Below, one piece after another: positions 53,199-63,623 of a stretch of 64,000 nucleotides of DNA. The first letter of the stretch is position 1, and each line of letters opens with the position of its first letter. The notes beneath the pieces were generated by a model. That model worked only from the letters and a program-made list of their open reading frames with translations, made no database searches and was not told the origin of the DNA. The position numbers and the translations under genes are program-made. The DNA is from Rhizobiaceae bacterium (lineage in GTDB: Bacteria; Pseudomonadota; Alphaproteobacteria; Rhizobiales; Rhizobiaceae): assembly GCA_028281105.1 (NCBI GenBank), contig JANQKQ010000002.1, positions 1-64,000 of the forward strand. Direction: 5' to 3'.

Positions 53199-54683
53199 TC
53201 AGCTACCGCCGTTCAGGTAAGCGTTGATCGCGCTCTCCATGCCGTTGGCGTTCATCATATGCAGCCACCGGGTGAACGCATCGGCAAATCGGGGCTGATC
53301 GGCCAGATCGCCGTAAGTGTTGCGCATGCGCAGCCACAGCAGAGGTTCTTCGCGGGCCGCGTTGGCGGTGGCGTTCAGCTCGCACCAGTTGGGATCGTTG
53401 GGCTCGATGGCGCTGCCGTCCTCGCGGATGCCGGTGCAGTATCTGGCCCATGCGGCGGAGACGAGCGCGAGCCCTTCCACCGGCGTGCCGGCGTTGAGCC
53501 CGTCGAGCACGGACGGCACGATGAAGGCCGGCTGGCGGGCCGAGCCGTCGAAGGCGACGCGGCGGGTGGTGTCGGCGATCTGCGGATTGGCGAAGCGGCG
53601 AACGATCAGCTCGAAATATTGCGACGGTTCGAACTGCGACACCGACGTCACGTGCGGCAGGATTTCCTCGGCGACGACCTTGCGAAGCAGGCCGCGGATG
53701 GCAGGGTTGGCTATAGCATCAGCGATCGTGTGCAGTGCGAGCACCTCGCCGGGCGGGGCGATGACCTGGTGGCCGCCGTTCAACACGCGCAGCTTCATGG
53801 TCTCGAACTCGTGGACCCGGTCGGAGAAGGTCACGCCAACACGCTCCAGGTCCGGCCGGCCGGCGCAGAAGTCGTCCTCGATCACCCATTGGCGGAAGTC
53901 CTCATGGGTCACCGGCACGGCGTCGTCGATGCCGAATTCGCGCACCAGCGCGGTCTGCTCGGGACCCGTCGCCGGAACGATGCAGTCGACCACCGAATTG
54001 GGGAAGCTGCACGCATCGTCGATCCAGTCGGCCAGATCGGGATCGGACATTCTTGCCAGCGAGACCGTGGTCCGGCGCAGGACCGAACCGTTGTTCTGAA
54101 GATTGTCGCAGCTTTGTCCGGTGAACGGGCCGTCGCCGGCCCGGCGGCGGCGGCGCAGCGCTTCCACCATGGCGCCGAAGACGGTGCGCGGGGCGTGCGG
54201 GTTGGCGGCGTCGTGGCGGATGTCCGGGTGATCGGCATCGAACATGCCGGTGGCCGGGTCGATGAAGTAGCCGCCCTCCGTCACGGTCAGTGAGACGATC
54301 CGGATCGCGGGGTCGGCCATGCGCTCGATCAGGGCGCCGTTGGCGCTTTCGACGGGAACGTAGTCGATCATCGAGCCGCAGACCTCGGCCGATTTGCCCG
54401 ACGGTGCCAGCTCGATGAGCGTGCTCAGACCGTCCTGCGCCAGCAGCCTGTCTCTCTGCGCCGCGTCATGCGGGCGCACGCCGGCGCCGATGACCGCCCA
54501 GTCGTGGCACAGTCCCATGTTGAACAGGCGGTGCAGATACCAGGCCTGGTGGGCGCGATGGAAATTGCCCAGGCCGATATGGACGATGCCGGGCGTAAGA
54601 GCCGAGCGGTCATAGCGCGGTACGAGCACGTTGGGCGGCAGGGCGCCGAGCGAAGCCTCCGAAAGAGGGATCAACTCATCCAT
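53199..54683 (-). CDS. mtlK: Mannitol 2-dehydrogenase family protein (MtlK)
   Basis: 494 residues, the size of MtlK. Rossmann motif IVHIGLGNFHRAHQAWYL near the start. The polyol dehydrogenase catalytic segment MKLRVLNGGHQVIA carries the active-site Lys and His with Asn nearby. It oxidises mannitol (and probably arabitol or sorbitol) to fructose or another ketose with NAD. It is the last gene of the smo operon, with its start overlapping the SDR gene stop by 13 bases, as in rhizobial and rhodobacterial smo clusters. Confidence 0.92.
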   Translation of the reverse strand: MDELIPLSEASLGALPPNVLVPRYDRSALTPGIVHIGLGNFHRAHQAWYLHRLFNMGLCHDWAVIGAGVRPHDAAQRDRLLAQDGLSTLIELAPSGKSAEVCGSMIDYVPVESANGALIERMADPAIRIVSLTVTEGGYFIDPATGMFDADHPDIRHDAANPHAPRTVFGAMVEALRRRRRAGDGPFTGQSCDNLQNNGSVLRRTTVSLARMSDPDLADWIDDACSFPNSVVDCIVPATGPEQTALVREFGIDDAVPVTHEDFRQWVIEDDFCAGRPDLERVGVTFSDRVHEFETMKLRVLNGGHQVIAPPGEVLALHTIADAIANPAIRGLLRKVVAEEILPHVTSVSQFEPSQYFELIVRRFANPQIADTTRRVAFDGSARQPAFIVPSVLDGLNAGTPVEGLALVSAAWARYCTGIREDGSAIEPNDPNWCELNATANAAREEPLLWLRMRNTYGDLADQPRFADAFTRWLHMMNANGMESAINAYLNGGS

Positions 54684-55440
54684 TGTCCACCATCGACGTT
54701 ATAGGTCTGCGCGACAATGTAATCGGCCTCTGCGCTCGCCAGGAAGACGGCCATGCCGTCGAGGTCGCCGGCGACGCCCATCCGTCCGAACGGTACGGCC
54801 TCGCCGACCTCCTTCTTCTTCTGGCCGGGAGCCTTGTTCTCGTATCTGGCGAAAAAAGCGTCCACCCCGTCCCAGTGCTCGCCGTCGACCACGCCGGGCG
54901 AAATCGCGTTGACGTTGATGCCGTGTTTGATGAGCTCGAGGCCGGCGGACTGGGTCAACGATATGATGGCGGCCTTGGACGCGCAGTAGACGGCGACCAG
55001 GGGCTCGCCGCGCCGGCCGGCCTGGCTGGCCATGTTGATGATCTTGCCGCCGCTGCCGCGCTCGATCATGTGACGGGCGACGGCCTGCATGGTGAACAGC
55101 GTGCCCGATACGTTGATCTCAAAAACGCGGCGATAGTCGTCCCGGTCGATCTCGGCGACGGGGGCGGCCGTGAATACCGCGGCGTTGTTGATGAGGATGT
55201 CGATGTGCCCGAATTCGTGGATCGTGCGCGCGACCGCCCGATCGATGCTGGCCTGGTCGGTGACATCCATCTCGACCGGGATGGCCGCGTCGCCAAGCTC
55301 CCCGGCGGCGTCGGCGGCGCGCTCAAGATCGATGTCGGCCAGGGCGACCCGGGCGCCTTCGCGAACATAAGCCTGTGCGAAGGAAAGACCGATGCCGCGC
55401 GCCGCGCCGGTGATCAAAGCCGTCTTCCCGTCGAGCCGCT

Positions 55441-55444
<4 letters not shown>
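54671..55444 (-). CDS. smoS: Sorbitol/galactitol dehydrogenase SmoS (classical SDR)
   Basis: 257 residues. SDR motifs: [21 protein letters not shown] (Ser) and YCASK (Tyr, Lys). The length, the C-terminal NVDGGQWMS and [27 protein letters not shown] match the L-iditol 2-dehydrogenase SmoS group. It oxidises sorbitol to fructose (galactitol to tagatose in relatives). Start overlaps the smoK stop as ATGA. Assignment is strengthened by the smoEFGK transporter directly upstream and mtlK downstream. Confidence 0.92.
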
Positions 55445-56445
<1,001 letters not shown>

Positions 56446-56455
56446 GACCTCCTCC

Positions 56456-57286
56456 TTATTTCACGGCGCCGAAGGTCAGGCCGCGCACGAGTTGTTTCTG
56501 GCTGAACCAGCCCAGGATCAGGATCGGCGCGATCGCCATGGTCGATGCCGCGCTTAGCTTTGCGTAGAACAACCCCTCGGGGCTGGAATAGCTGGCGATG
56601 AATGCGGTGAGCGGACCGGCCTTGGCGGCGGTCAGGTTGAGCGTCCAGAAGGCTTCGTTCCACGCAAGGATGACGTTGAGAAGCACGGTCGAAGCGATGC
56701 CCGGCAGGGCCATCGGCGTCAGTACGTACAGGATTTCGTCGCGCAGGGTGGCGCCGTCCATCCGCGCGGCTTCCAGGATTTCGCCCGGAATCTCCTTGAA
56801 GTAGGTGTAGAGCATCCACACGATGATCGGCAGGTTGATCAACATCAGCACCAGGACGAGGCCGATGCGGGTGTCCAACAGCTTGAACTGGATGAACAGC
56901 AGGTAGATCGGGTAGAGCACGCCGACGGCCGGCAGCATCTTGGTCGACAGCATCCAAAGCAGGATGTCCTTGGTGCGCTTTGACGGCACGAAAGCCATCG
57001 ACCAGGCCGCCGGTACGGCGATGACGATGCCGAGCAGGGTCGAGCAGCCGGCGATGATGACCGAGTTCCACAGGAACCGCATATAGTCGGAACGTTCCTG
57101 GACCACCGAATAGTTCTCCAGCGTCCAGTCGAAGAACAGGAACAACGGCGGATCGGCGATCGCCTGGGCCTCGGTCTTGAAGCTGGTCAGGATCGTCCAC
57201 AGGATCGGGAAGAAGATCAGCACGCCGATCGCCCACGCGACCAATGTGTTGACGGCTTTTCGTTGTTGGGTGACGGCTCGGGCCAT
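56456..57286 (-). CDS. smoG: Sorbitol/mannitol ABC transporter permease SmoG
   Basis: 276 residues with six helices. The coupling loop [26 protein letters not shown] is the classic EAA motif of MalG-type permeases. Second of two different permeases; it starts 12 bases after smoF. Functional assignment rests on the operon. Confidence 0.9.
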   Translation of the reverse strand: MARAVTQQRKAVNTLVAWAIGVLIFFPILWTILTSFKTEAQAIADPPLFLFFDWTLENYSVVQERSDYMRFLWNSVIIAGCSTLLGIVIAVPAAWSMAFVPSKRTKDILLWMLSTKMLPAVGVLYPIYLLFIQFKLLDTRIGLVLVLMLINLPIIVWMLYTYFKEIPGEILEAARMDGATLRDEILYVLTPMALPGIASTVLLNVILAWNEAFWTLNLTAAKAGPLTAFIASYSSPEGLFYAKLSAASTMAIAPILILGWFSQKQLVRGLTFGAVK

Positions 57287-57298
57287 GGTGTCAGCTCC

Positions 57299-58165
57299 TT
57301 ACGCGTCCAGGTTCCGGCCGACGATGCGCATCAGGAACAGCGCGACGATGTTGGCCAGGATGATGGCGTAGACGCCGCCCGCCGAGCCCAGGCCGACATT
57401 CTGGCTTTCCAGCACGCGCTGGAAGATCAGGTAGGTCAGCGTCTTGGTTCCGAACGAGCCCTGAGTGGTGACGAAGATCTCGGCGAAGATCGACAACAGG
57501 AAGATCGTCTGGATCAGGATCACCACGGTGATCGCCCGCGACAGGTGCGGCAGGATGATGAACCAGAACCGTTTCAGCACCGGCGCGCCGTCCATCTCGG
57601 CGGCTTCCAGCTGTTCGGAGTCGAGCGACTGGATCGCGGTCAGCAGGATCAAGGTGGCGAACGGCAGCCATTGCCAGGACACGATGATGACGATCGAGGT
57701 CAGCGACGCCTGGCTCAGCCACTCGATCGGCGCGGCGCCGAATGCTTTCCACAGATGGGCGAGCAGGCCGTTGACCGGGTCCATGAACATGTTCTTCCAG
57801 ACCAGGGCCGAAACTGTCGGCATGACGAAGAACGGTGCGATGACCAGGATGCGCACGACGCCTTGGCCCCACATCGGCTGGTCGAGCAGCAGGGCCAGCA
57901 GCACGCCGAGCACGACCGTGATGACCAGAACGCCGCCGACGATCAGCAGCGTCGCCTGAACCGACGGCCAAAACGAGCTGGAGGACACGAAGCGGGTGTA
58001 GTTGTCGAACCCGACCCACCCCAGATCGCCGCCGCGCAGGGGCAGGAACTTGCGGAACGAGAACCACAGCGTCATCGTCAGCGGGATCAGCATCCAGCCC
58101 AGCAACAGGATCACGGCGGGAGCCATCATCAGTCTGGCTGCGGATCGTGAATGTTGGGTCGCCAT
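57299..58165 (-). CDS. smoF: Sorbitol/mannitol ABC transporter permease SmoF
   Basis: 288 residues with six helices; EAAEMDGAPVLKRFWFIILPHL is the MalF-type EAA motif. LMMAPAVILLLGWMLIPLTMTLWFSF is the first helix. It follows the binding-protein gene after 117 bases and precedes smoG. Confidence 0.9.
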   Translation of the reverse strand: MATQHSRSAARLMMAPAVILLLGWMLIPLTMTLWFSFRKFLPLRGGDLGWVGFDNYTRFVSSSSFWPSVQATLLIVGGVLVITVVLGVLLALLLDQPMWGQGVVRILVIAPFFVMPTVSALVWKNMFMDPVNGLLAHLWKAFGAAPIEWLSQASLTSIVIIVSWQWLPFATLILLTAIQSLDSEQLEAAEMDGAPVLKRFWFIILPHLSRAITVVILIQTIFLLSIFAEIFVTTQGSFGTKTLTYLIFQRVLESQNVGLGSAGGVYAIILANIVALFLMRIVGRNLDA

Positions 58166-58282
58166 GGCCGCACCTCCGCTGTAGACGATCGCGTTATCGT
58201 CTCAGATGCACGTCGAAATGTACAAGGGGTATCGCTTGTCCGGAGGGCGCCGTGACAGCGCCCTCCGGTCTGGGAGTTGGGC

Positions 58283-59596
58283 TTAGTAGCCCGCTGCTTC
58301 CATCGCGTCGGCCGTCAGGGCTTGCGCCTTGGCCAGCGCTTCCTCGGCGGTCTGCTGGCCTGCTAGGGCCGCCGAGAACTCTTGTCCGACCTCCGTGGCG
58401 ATGCCTGCGAATTCCGGGATCGCTACGAACTGCACGCCGATATAGGGCACCGGATCGACGGTCGGGTTGGTCGGGTCAGCCGAATTGATGCTATCCAGCG
58501 TCGGCTTGGCGAACGGGATCTTGGCATATTCGGGATTCTCGTAGAGCGAAGTCCGGCTGCCCGGAGGCACGTTGGCCCAGCCTTCTTTCGACGCGACGAG
58601 ATCGAGATAATCCTTCGAGGTTGCCCACTGGATGAACTCCTTGGCGGCCGCTTCCTTCTGCGTGCCGGCGGGAATGGCCAGCGCCCAGGCCCACAGCCAG
58701 TTGCCGCGCTTGCCCTTGCCGGCGTCCGGCGCCAAGGCGAAGCCCACCTTGTCGGCTACCGTCGAGTCGTTCGGGTTAGTCACGAACGAGGCGGCGACGG
58801 TGGCGTCGATCCACATGCCGCACTTTCCCTGCTGGAACAGCGACAGGTTTTCGTTGAACCCGTTGGTCGAAGCGCCAGGAGGTCCGGCATCGCCCATCAG
58901 GTCGAGATAGAAGGTCAGCGTCTCTTTCCACGCCGGCGTGTCGAACTGGGGCTTCCAGTTTTCATCGAACCAGCGGGCGCCGAAAGCGTTCGAGGTGGCG
59001 GTCAGGAACGCCATGTTCTCGCCCCAGCCGGCCTTGCCGCGCAGGCAGACGCCGTAGATTTCGTTGTCCTTGTCGGTCATCTTGCGCGCCGCGTCGGCGA
59101 CGAAGTCCCAGCTCGGCGCATCCGGCATGGAAAGCCCGGCCTTCTCCATCAGGTCGGTGCGATACATGATCATCGAGCTTTCGCCGTAGAACGGAGCCGC
59201 GTACAGCGTGCCTTCATACGAAAGCCCGCCGCGCATGGCGGGCAGGATGTCGTCCACGTCATACTCGGCCGGCAGGTCGTCGAGCGAGATCAGCCAGCCG
59301 TTCTTGGCCCAGATCGGCGTCTCATACATGCCGATCGTCATGATGTCGAAGGCGCCGCCCTTCGTCGAGATGTCCGTCGTCACGCGCTGACGCAGGACGT
59401 TTTCTTCCAAAGTGACCCACTCGACCTCATGGCCGGTCTTGGCGGTGAAGTCGTCGGTCAGGCCCTGCATGCGGATCATGTCGCCATTGTTGACGGTGGC
59501 GATGGTGATCGTTTCGGCATGCGAGATTGAATAGATTGTCGTTGCCGCGGCAATTGCAATTGCGCTCGAGGCGCAAAGTGACCACTTGGCTTGCAT
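58283..59596 (-). CDS. smoE: Sorbitol/mannitol ABC transporter substrate-binding protein SmoE
   Basis: 437 residues from ATG 59596, behind gggagga. Signal peptide (WSLCASSAIAIAAATTIYSISHA) then the mature start ETITIATVNNGDMIRMQGLTDDFTAKTG, a cluster B solute-binding protein. WGENMAFLTATSNAFGARWFDE and QGKCGMWIDATVAASF are family features. It binds hexitols in the periplasm. First gene of the operon; the palindrome at 59659 lies just before it. Confidence 0.92.
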   Translation of the reverse strand: MQAKWSLCASSAIAIAAATTIYSISHAETITIATVNNGDMIRMQGLTDDFTAKTGHEVEWVTLEENVLRQRVTTDISTKGGAFDIMTIGMYETPIWAKNGWLISLDDLPAEYDVDDILPAMRGGLSYEGTLYAAPFYGESSMIMYRTDLMEKAGLSMPDAPSWDFVADAARKMTDKDNEIYGVCLRGKAGWGENMAFLTATSNAFGARWFDENWKPQFDTPAWKETLTFYLDLMGDAGPPGASTNGFNENLSLFQQGKCGMWIDATVAASFVTNPNDSTVADKVGFALAPDAGKGKRGNWLWAWALAIPAGTQKEAAAKEFIQWATSKDYLDLVASKEGWANVPPGSRTSLYENPEYAKIPFAKPTLDSINSADPTNPTVDPVPYIGVQFVAIPEFAGIATEVGQEFSAALAGQQTAEEALAKAQALTADAMEAAGY

Positions 59597-59658
59597 CCCA
59601 TTTCCTCCCTTGGCGTTGGGTATGGCGGGGAGGCTAGTGAAATCGCTACGCGGAGTCA

Positions 59659-59688
59659 ATCAAAATTTTACGCGCGTAAAATTTTGAT
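59659..59688. promoter_or_regulatory. Perfect 30-bp palindrome, probable LacI-family operator of the smo operon
   Basis: The 15-base arm atcaaaattttacgc is followed directly by its exact complement, giving a core of ttttacgc-gcgtaaaa. This matches the LacI/GntR type half-site TTTACGC. It lies between the regulator stop (59693) and the smoE start (59596), 63 bases from the ATG, where a repressor would block the operon promoter. Confidence 0.82.
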
Positions 59689-59692
59689 GATC

Positions 59693-60721
59693 TCAGGCGG
59701 ACTTCCGCATGACCAGCTTACCCTCGAACAGGGTTTCGGTTCTCGTCTGCCGGCGTTCGTCGGTCTCGATCAGTTCGAACAGGGTTTCGGCGCTTTGGTT
59801 GGAGATCGCTTCATAATCCTGCGCGACGGTGGTTAGCGGCGGGCAGGTGAACCGCGAGAACGGGTGGTCGTCGTGGCCGGCGATCCGCAGGGTGCAGTCC
59901 TCGCCGTGGCCCACGCGCTCGCCCAGCTGGAACGCGGCGGACAACAGGCCGATGGCCAGGCGGTCGTTGCTGCACAGAACGGTGTTGGTCACGAACTTCT
60001 TCTCGCCGATCACCCGCTTTCCCCCGCGCAGCCCGACGTCTTCGAAGTCCCAGCCGCGACCGTCAACCCGAATGACGTGGGGTTCGTGGCCGAGCTGCTC
60101 CATCGCCTTGACGTAGGCGTTGCGGCGCTTGTTGGCGTTGGGGTTGACCGGCGGCATCTCGAAGAAGCATGGCGGCTCGCCGGTGCGGCACAGATAGTCG
60201 ACGATCATCGGAACCGACTGGAAATTGTCCGAGCCGATGAACGCGGAGCCGATGCCCTCGATGTTGGAGTCGAACAGCACCGTCGGCACGTCGGCGCAGA
60301 ACTTCTCGATATGCGAGCGGTCGGACGCACGCCCCAGGGGCGCCAGCAGCACGCCCGCGGGCTTGACCGATCGCAGAGCGTCGAGAATGTCGATTTCCAG
60401 TTCCGGCTTGCCATGGGCGCTGAACAGGGTCGGCGAGAAACCCGAATCGATGCAGTGGCGCTCGATCCTGCGCGCGATCTCCGCGAAGAACGGGTCGGCG
60501 AGATAGGGAACCACGATGCCGATGTTCTTGGTTAAACGCCGGTTCTGGTTGATGGCGTAGATGTTCGGGCGGAAGTCATAGCGCTCCAGCGCAGCCTCGA
60601 TGCGCTTTCGGGTGGTCTCGCGCACGGAGGTGGGATCGTTGAAATATTTCGAGACGGTCGGACGCGACACGCCGCATTTAGCGGCGAACTCCTCCATGTT
60701 GCGAACCTGGTCTGCGTCCAT
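59693..60721 (-). CDS. LacI-family transcriptional regulator of the hexitol operon
   Basis: 342 residues. The N-terminal helix-turn-helix (MEEFAAKCGVSRPTVSKYFNDP) and hinge RPNIYAINQNRRLTKNIGIVVPYLADPFF are LacI-type, followed by a periplasmic-binding-like effector domain ending in a VAQDYEAISNQSAETLFEL segment. It is transcribed toward the smo operon, 97 bases ahead of smoE, and the perfect palindrome lies between them. Regulation of smo genes by a LacI-type protein differs from the DeoR-type SmoC known in rhizobia. Confidence 0.9.
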   Translation of the reverse strand: MDADQVRNMEEFAAKCGVSRPTVSKYFNDPTSVRETTRKRIEAALERYDFRPNIYAINQNRRLTKNIGIVVPYLADPFFAEIARRIERHCIDSGFSPTLFSAHGKPELEIDILDALRSVKPAGVLLAPLGRASDRSHIEKFCADVPTVLFDSNIEGIGSAFIGSDNFQSVPMIVDYLCRTGEPPCFFEMPPVNPNANKRRNAYVKAMEQLGHEPHVIRVDGRGWDFEDVGLRGGKRVIGEKKFVTNTVLCSNDRLAIGLLSAAFQLGERVGHGEDCTLRIAGHDDHPFSRFTCPPLTTVAQDYEAISNQSAETLFELIETDERRQTRTETLFEGKLVMRKSA

Positions 60722-60897
60722 TTGCGGGCCTTACTCGATAGCGATGATCGTCACGTTGCTGCCAGCGGGCAGGGCCGCTCGCTCAGGCGCATATCATTGC
60801 GATTGACGCGCGCCAAATTCAAAGTTTGCGATGAAAGTACTGCGAACTTCGACGCAATCGCAATCCCGTACCCGGCGCAACCCCATGCGCGGCACAT

Positions 60898-61872
60898 CTA
60901 AGGGATCAGCACGATCTTGCCGGCATTGCCGCTTTCCAGCACGGCGACGTGGGCGGCTGCGGCCTCGGCGAGCGGCATCTGGCGACCGACCACCGGCCGC
61001 ACCTGTCCTTGCGCCGCCGCGTCGAGGACATCGCGCATCATTTCGCCGATCTGCGCTTCGGTCGCGTTCCACAACATCATGCCGCGGATATCGAGCTCCT
61101 TCATCATCGCCGCGCGCGGGTTGATGGTGATCTCGCCGCGATTGCCGATGACGACGATGCGGCCGCCCATGGCCGCCAGTTCCATGTCTGCGGCCAGGTT
61201 CACGTTGGCGAGCATTTCCAGGATGAGGTCGGGCCCTGCGCCGCCCGTAAACGAGCGCACGGCGTCCAGATAATCCTTGTCGTTGTGGTTGACCGCGTGA
61301 TCGGCGCCCTCACGCGCGATCAGTTCCATGCCGGCGGGGGAGCCCGCGCTGCCGATCACGGTCAGGCCGGCGCGCTTGGCCAGTTGGATGGCGGAAGTCC
61401 CCACCGACCCGCTGGCTCCGTGGATGAAGACCGTCTCTCCGGCCTGCGCGCCGCCGCGGGCAAACAGAGCGAGATGGGCGGTGGGGTAGGACACCCCCAA
61501 GGCGACGGCCTGGGCAAACGAGAGGTTCTCGGGGATGGGAAGTACATGCGCGGCCTGGCGCGCGACCTTCTCGGCGTAGCATCCGCTGAAGTCCAGGCCC
61601 AGCGCGACGCCGGCGAAGACGCGGTCGCCGGGCTCAAAGCCTCTGACGCCCTCGCCGACATCGGCGATCTCGCCGGCCGCATCGCCGCCGATGACACAGG
61701 GCAGGTCCGGCCGGATCCTGTAGGTGCCTTCGCGCATGTAGGTATCGGCCGGGTTCACGCCGGCCGCCTTCACGCGCACGACCACCTCGCCCGGACCCGC
61801 CACCGGATCGTCAACGTCGTCCAGCCGGAGAATCTCCGGTCCGCCAAATTCATGAATTCGGATGGCTTTCAT
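60898..61872 (-). CDS. MDR-family quinone oxidoreductase-like protein coupled to urease genes
   Basis: 324 residues from ATG 61872, overlapping the ureG stop as [23 protein letters not shown] at the start, [16 protein letters not shown] and [15 protein letters not shown] are quinone oxidoreductase (Qor) features, and [22 protein letters not shown] is the NADPH site. The zinc ligands of true alcohol dehydrogenases are absent. Catalysis is probably NADPH-dependent reduction of quinones or enones. Nothing about urea metabolism explains its place in a ure operon. Confidence 0.88.
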   Translation of the reverse strand: MKAIRIHEFGGPEILRLDDVDDPVAGPGEVVVRVKAAGVNPADTYMREGTYRIRPDLPCVIGGDAAGEIADVGEGVRGFEPGDRVFAGVALGLDFSGCYAEKVARQAAHVLPIPENLSFAQAVALGVSYPTAHLALFARGGAQAGETVFIHGASGSVGTSAIQLAKRAGLTVIGSAGSPAGMELIAREGADHAVNHNDKDYLDAVRSFTGGAGPDLILEMLANVNLAADMELAAMGGRIVVIGNRGEITINPRAAMMKELDIRGMMLWNATEAQIGEMMRDVLDAAAQGQVRPVVGRQMPLAEAAAAHVAVLESGNAGKIVLIP

Positions 61873-62525
61873 CGTGCTGTCTCCAGAGGATCGGTTCGGG
61901 TTGTTCGCACCGGCCGCGCCAGGCCGCCATGCCGGCGCAGGAAATCCGCAACAAGATCGCAATTGGCGCCGGTCTTCGCATTGGTGAAGATGAACGGCCT
62001 GTCGCCGCGTTGGGCCGTCGCGTCGCGCCGCATGATCTCAAGATCGGCGCCCACATGAGGCGCGAGGTCGGATTTGTTGATCACGAGCAGATCGGAGCGG
62101 GTGATCCCCGGGCCGCCCTTGCGTGGAATCTCCTCGCCCTGGCACACGGAGATGACATAGACGGTCAGGTCGGCCAGTTCGGGCGAGAAGGTGGCCGCCA
62201 GATTGTCCCCGCCGGATTCGATGAGGATCAGGTCCAGATCTTCGTGCCGTTCGTTTAGCCCCTCGATCGCCTGCAGGTTGATCGTCGCGTCTTCACGAAT
62301 GGCGGTGTGCGGGCAGCCGCCGGTCTCTACCCCGACCACCCGGTCAGCCGGCAACGCCTGCATGCGCACCAGGGCGTCGGCGTCTTCGACGGTGTAGATG
62401 TCGTTTGTGACCACCGCGAGCGAGTGATCATCGCGCAGGGCGGCGCACAGCCGGGCGGTGAGCGCGGTCTTGCCGGAGCCGACCGGCCCGCCGATGCCGA
62501 CGCGCAGGGGACCGTTGGCGCTCAT
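61869..62525 (-). CDS. ureG: Urease accessory protein UreG (GTPase)
   Basis: 218 residues from ATG 62525; an open frame upstream is the shadow of ureF. P-loop [14 protein letters not shown], the CPH metal-binding motif in [14 protein letters not shown], and [13 protein letters not shown] (G4-like) are clear. It delivers nickel to the urease active site with UreF and UreD/H, hydrolysing GTP. Start overlaps the ureF stop as ATGA. Confidence 0.96.
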   Translation of the reverse strand: MSANGPLRVGIGGPVGSGKTALTARLCAALRDDHSLAVVTNDIYTVEDADALVRMQALPADRVVGVETGGCPHTAIREDATINLQAIEGLNERHEDLDLILIESGGDNLAATFSPELADLTVYVISVCQGEEIPRKGGPGITRSDLLVINKSDLAPHVGADLEIMRRDATAQRGDRPFIFTNAKTGANCDLVADFLRRHGGLARPVRTTRTDPLETAR

Positions 62526-63205
62526 GAGCGGAAGATCCTCGGCTGCAGCGTTTCGTGCCGCATGGAAGCGATGTCGGCGGCGAACGCGGCGCTGCCCAGA
62601 TCGTCCAGGGTGGAAGCGGACGCGGCGTCGGCCGTATCGATGATCTCCGGCTCCAGGCCCGCCAATATCTCGACGCCGCTCTGCTGCCCCAGTTTCATCA
62701 GCCGCAGCGCGGCCTGGATCTGATTGGATACATAGGCGTGCAGATAGGCCGCCACGGTGGCGCGCAATTCCAGGCCATGGCGGGCCGCCGTTTTGCCGAC
62801 GGCCACGGGCAGCGCAATCTTCGTCAATTCCATCGCATCGCCTTCCGGCTCCCAGGCCTGTGCCGCGCGCATGAACGCCTTTCCCTGGGCCATCGTCTCC
62901 AGATGGCGCTCGGCGCAAGCGCTCATCGCCTCGGCCAGTTGGCCGACCTGCGCCAGGCGTTCGCTGCCGGCCTCGCACCGCCAGGCCTCCGCCAGCAGCA
63001 CCGCGTCGTTCCAGCCCGCGCCGTGGCGCAGCAGGTTCGTCAGCCAGTCGGCCAGGCTGTCCGCGTCGCGCACGACGTTGTCGGCGACCGCCGTCTCCAG
63101 CCCGTGGCTATAGGCGAACGCGCCGGTCGGGAAGGCCGGCGACAGCCAGGCCATCAGATGCAGCTGGGAGCGCAGATCAGTCATGGTCGTGGCGGTGTCG
63201 GTCAT
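62522..63205 (-). CDS. ureF: Urease accessory protein UreF
   Basis: 227 residues from ATG 63205, which has ggag five bases upstream; an ATG at 63184 would give a shorter protein that starts with [39 protein letters not shown] is the conserved UreF opening. It is an all-helical platform that gates GTP hydrolysis by UreG during nickel insertion. Overlaps both ureE (by 29 bases) and ureG (ATGA). Confidence 0.94.
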   Translation of the reverse strand: MTDTATTMTDLRSQLHLMAWLSPAFPTGAFAYSHGLETAVADNVVRDADSLADWLTNLLRHGAGWNDAVLLAEAWRCEAGSERLAQVGQLAEAMSACAERHLETMAQGKAFMRAAQAWEPEGDAMELTKIALPVAVGKTAARHGLELRATVAAYLHAYVSNQIQAALRLMKLGQQSGVEILAGLEPEIIDTADAASASTLDDLGSAAFAADIASMRHETLQPRIFRS

Positions 63206-63623
63206 AGGCTCCGCTTTCGGGATCGAACACCGACTCGGTCTCCACGACCCTGGCGCCCAGGCCCTCCAGCATCGCCTTGATGACATGGTCGGGGCGGATG
63301 CGCAGGCGATCGGCCAGGACCTGCGTCGGCAAATGCCGGTTACCCAGCTGCCAGGCGAGCCGGGCCAGATGCTTGTGGCCGCTGCCATAGACCTCGTAGA
63401 CCGGTTCCGGCCTGGCGGCCACCTGGATCACGCGGCCGTCGTCGAGCAGCAGGCCGTCGCCATGGCGCAGCAGGCGCGCCTGCGGCAGGTCGAGCAGGAA
63501 TTCGATGCCGTTGTCCGAGGTCATCGCGACCCGCCGCTTGTGGCGCGCGGCTGCGTCGAGCGTGATCGTATCGGCGGCTTCGCCCGCCTCGTGCAGAACT
63601 TCGTGGGCGCGGGCCGCGGTCAA
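63177..63623 (-). CDS. ureE: Urease nickel chaperone UreE
   Basis: 148 residues from a TTG start at 63623 overlapping the ureC stop (TTGA). [18 protein letters not shown] is the N-terminal peptide-binding part, [22 protein letters not shown] the nickel-binding dimer region. The tail ends DRHRHDHD, a short His-rich nickel-binding end. It hands nickel to UreG. No ATG is available early in the frame, so TTG is needed to give normal length. Confidence 0.9.
   Translation of the reverse strand: MTAARAHEVLHEAGEAADTITLDAAARHKRRVAMTSDNGIEFLLDLPQARLLRHGDGLLLDDGRVIQVAARPEPVYEVYGSGHKHLARLAWQLGNRHLPTQVLADRLRIRPDHVIKAMLEGLGARVVETESVFDPESGAYDRHRHDHD

Noticed and set aside
53199..54683. Several long plus-strand frames inside mtlK (for example 53187-54293)
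   Set aside because: They are mirror frames of a clear dehydrogenase with catalytic motifs; their translations look like reversed high-GC coding bias (Arg/His/Gly-rich).
60796..60864. Inverted pair attgcgatt / aatcgcaat upstream of the LacI gene
   Set aside because: The arms are only nine bases and 51 bases apart in GC-rich DNA; this can arise by chance and nothing else supports a site.
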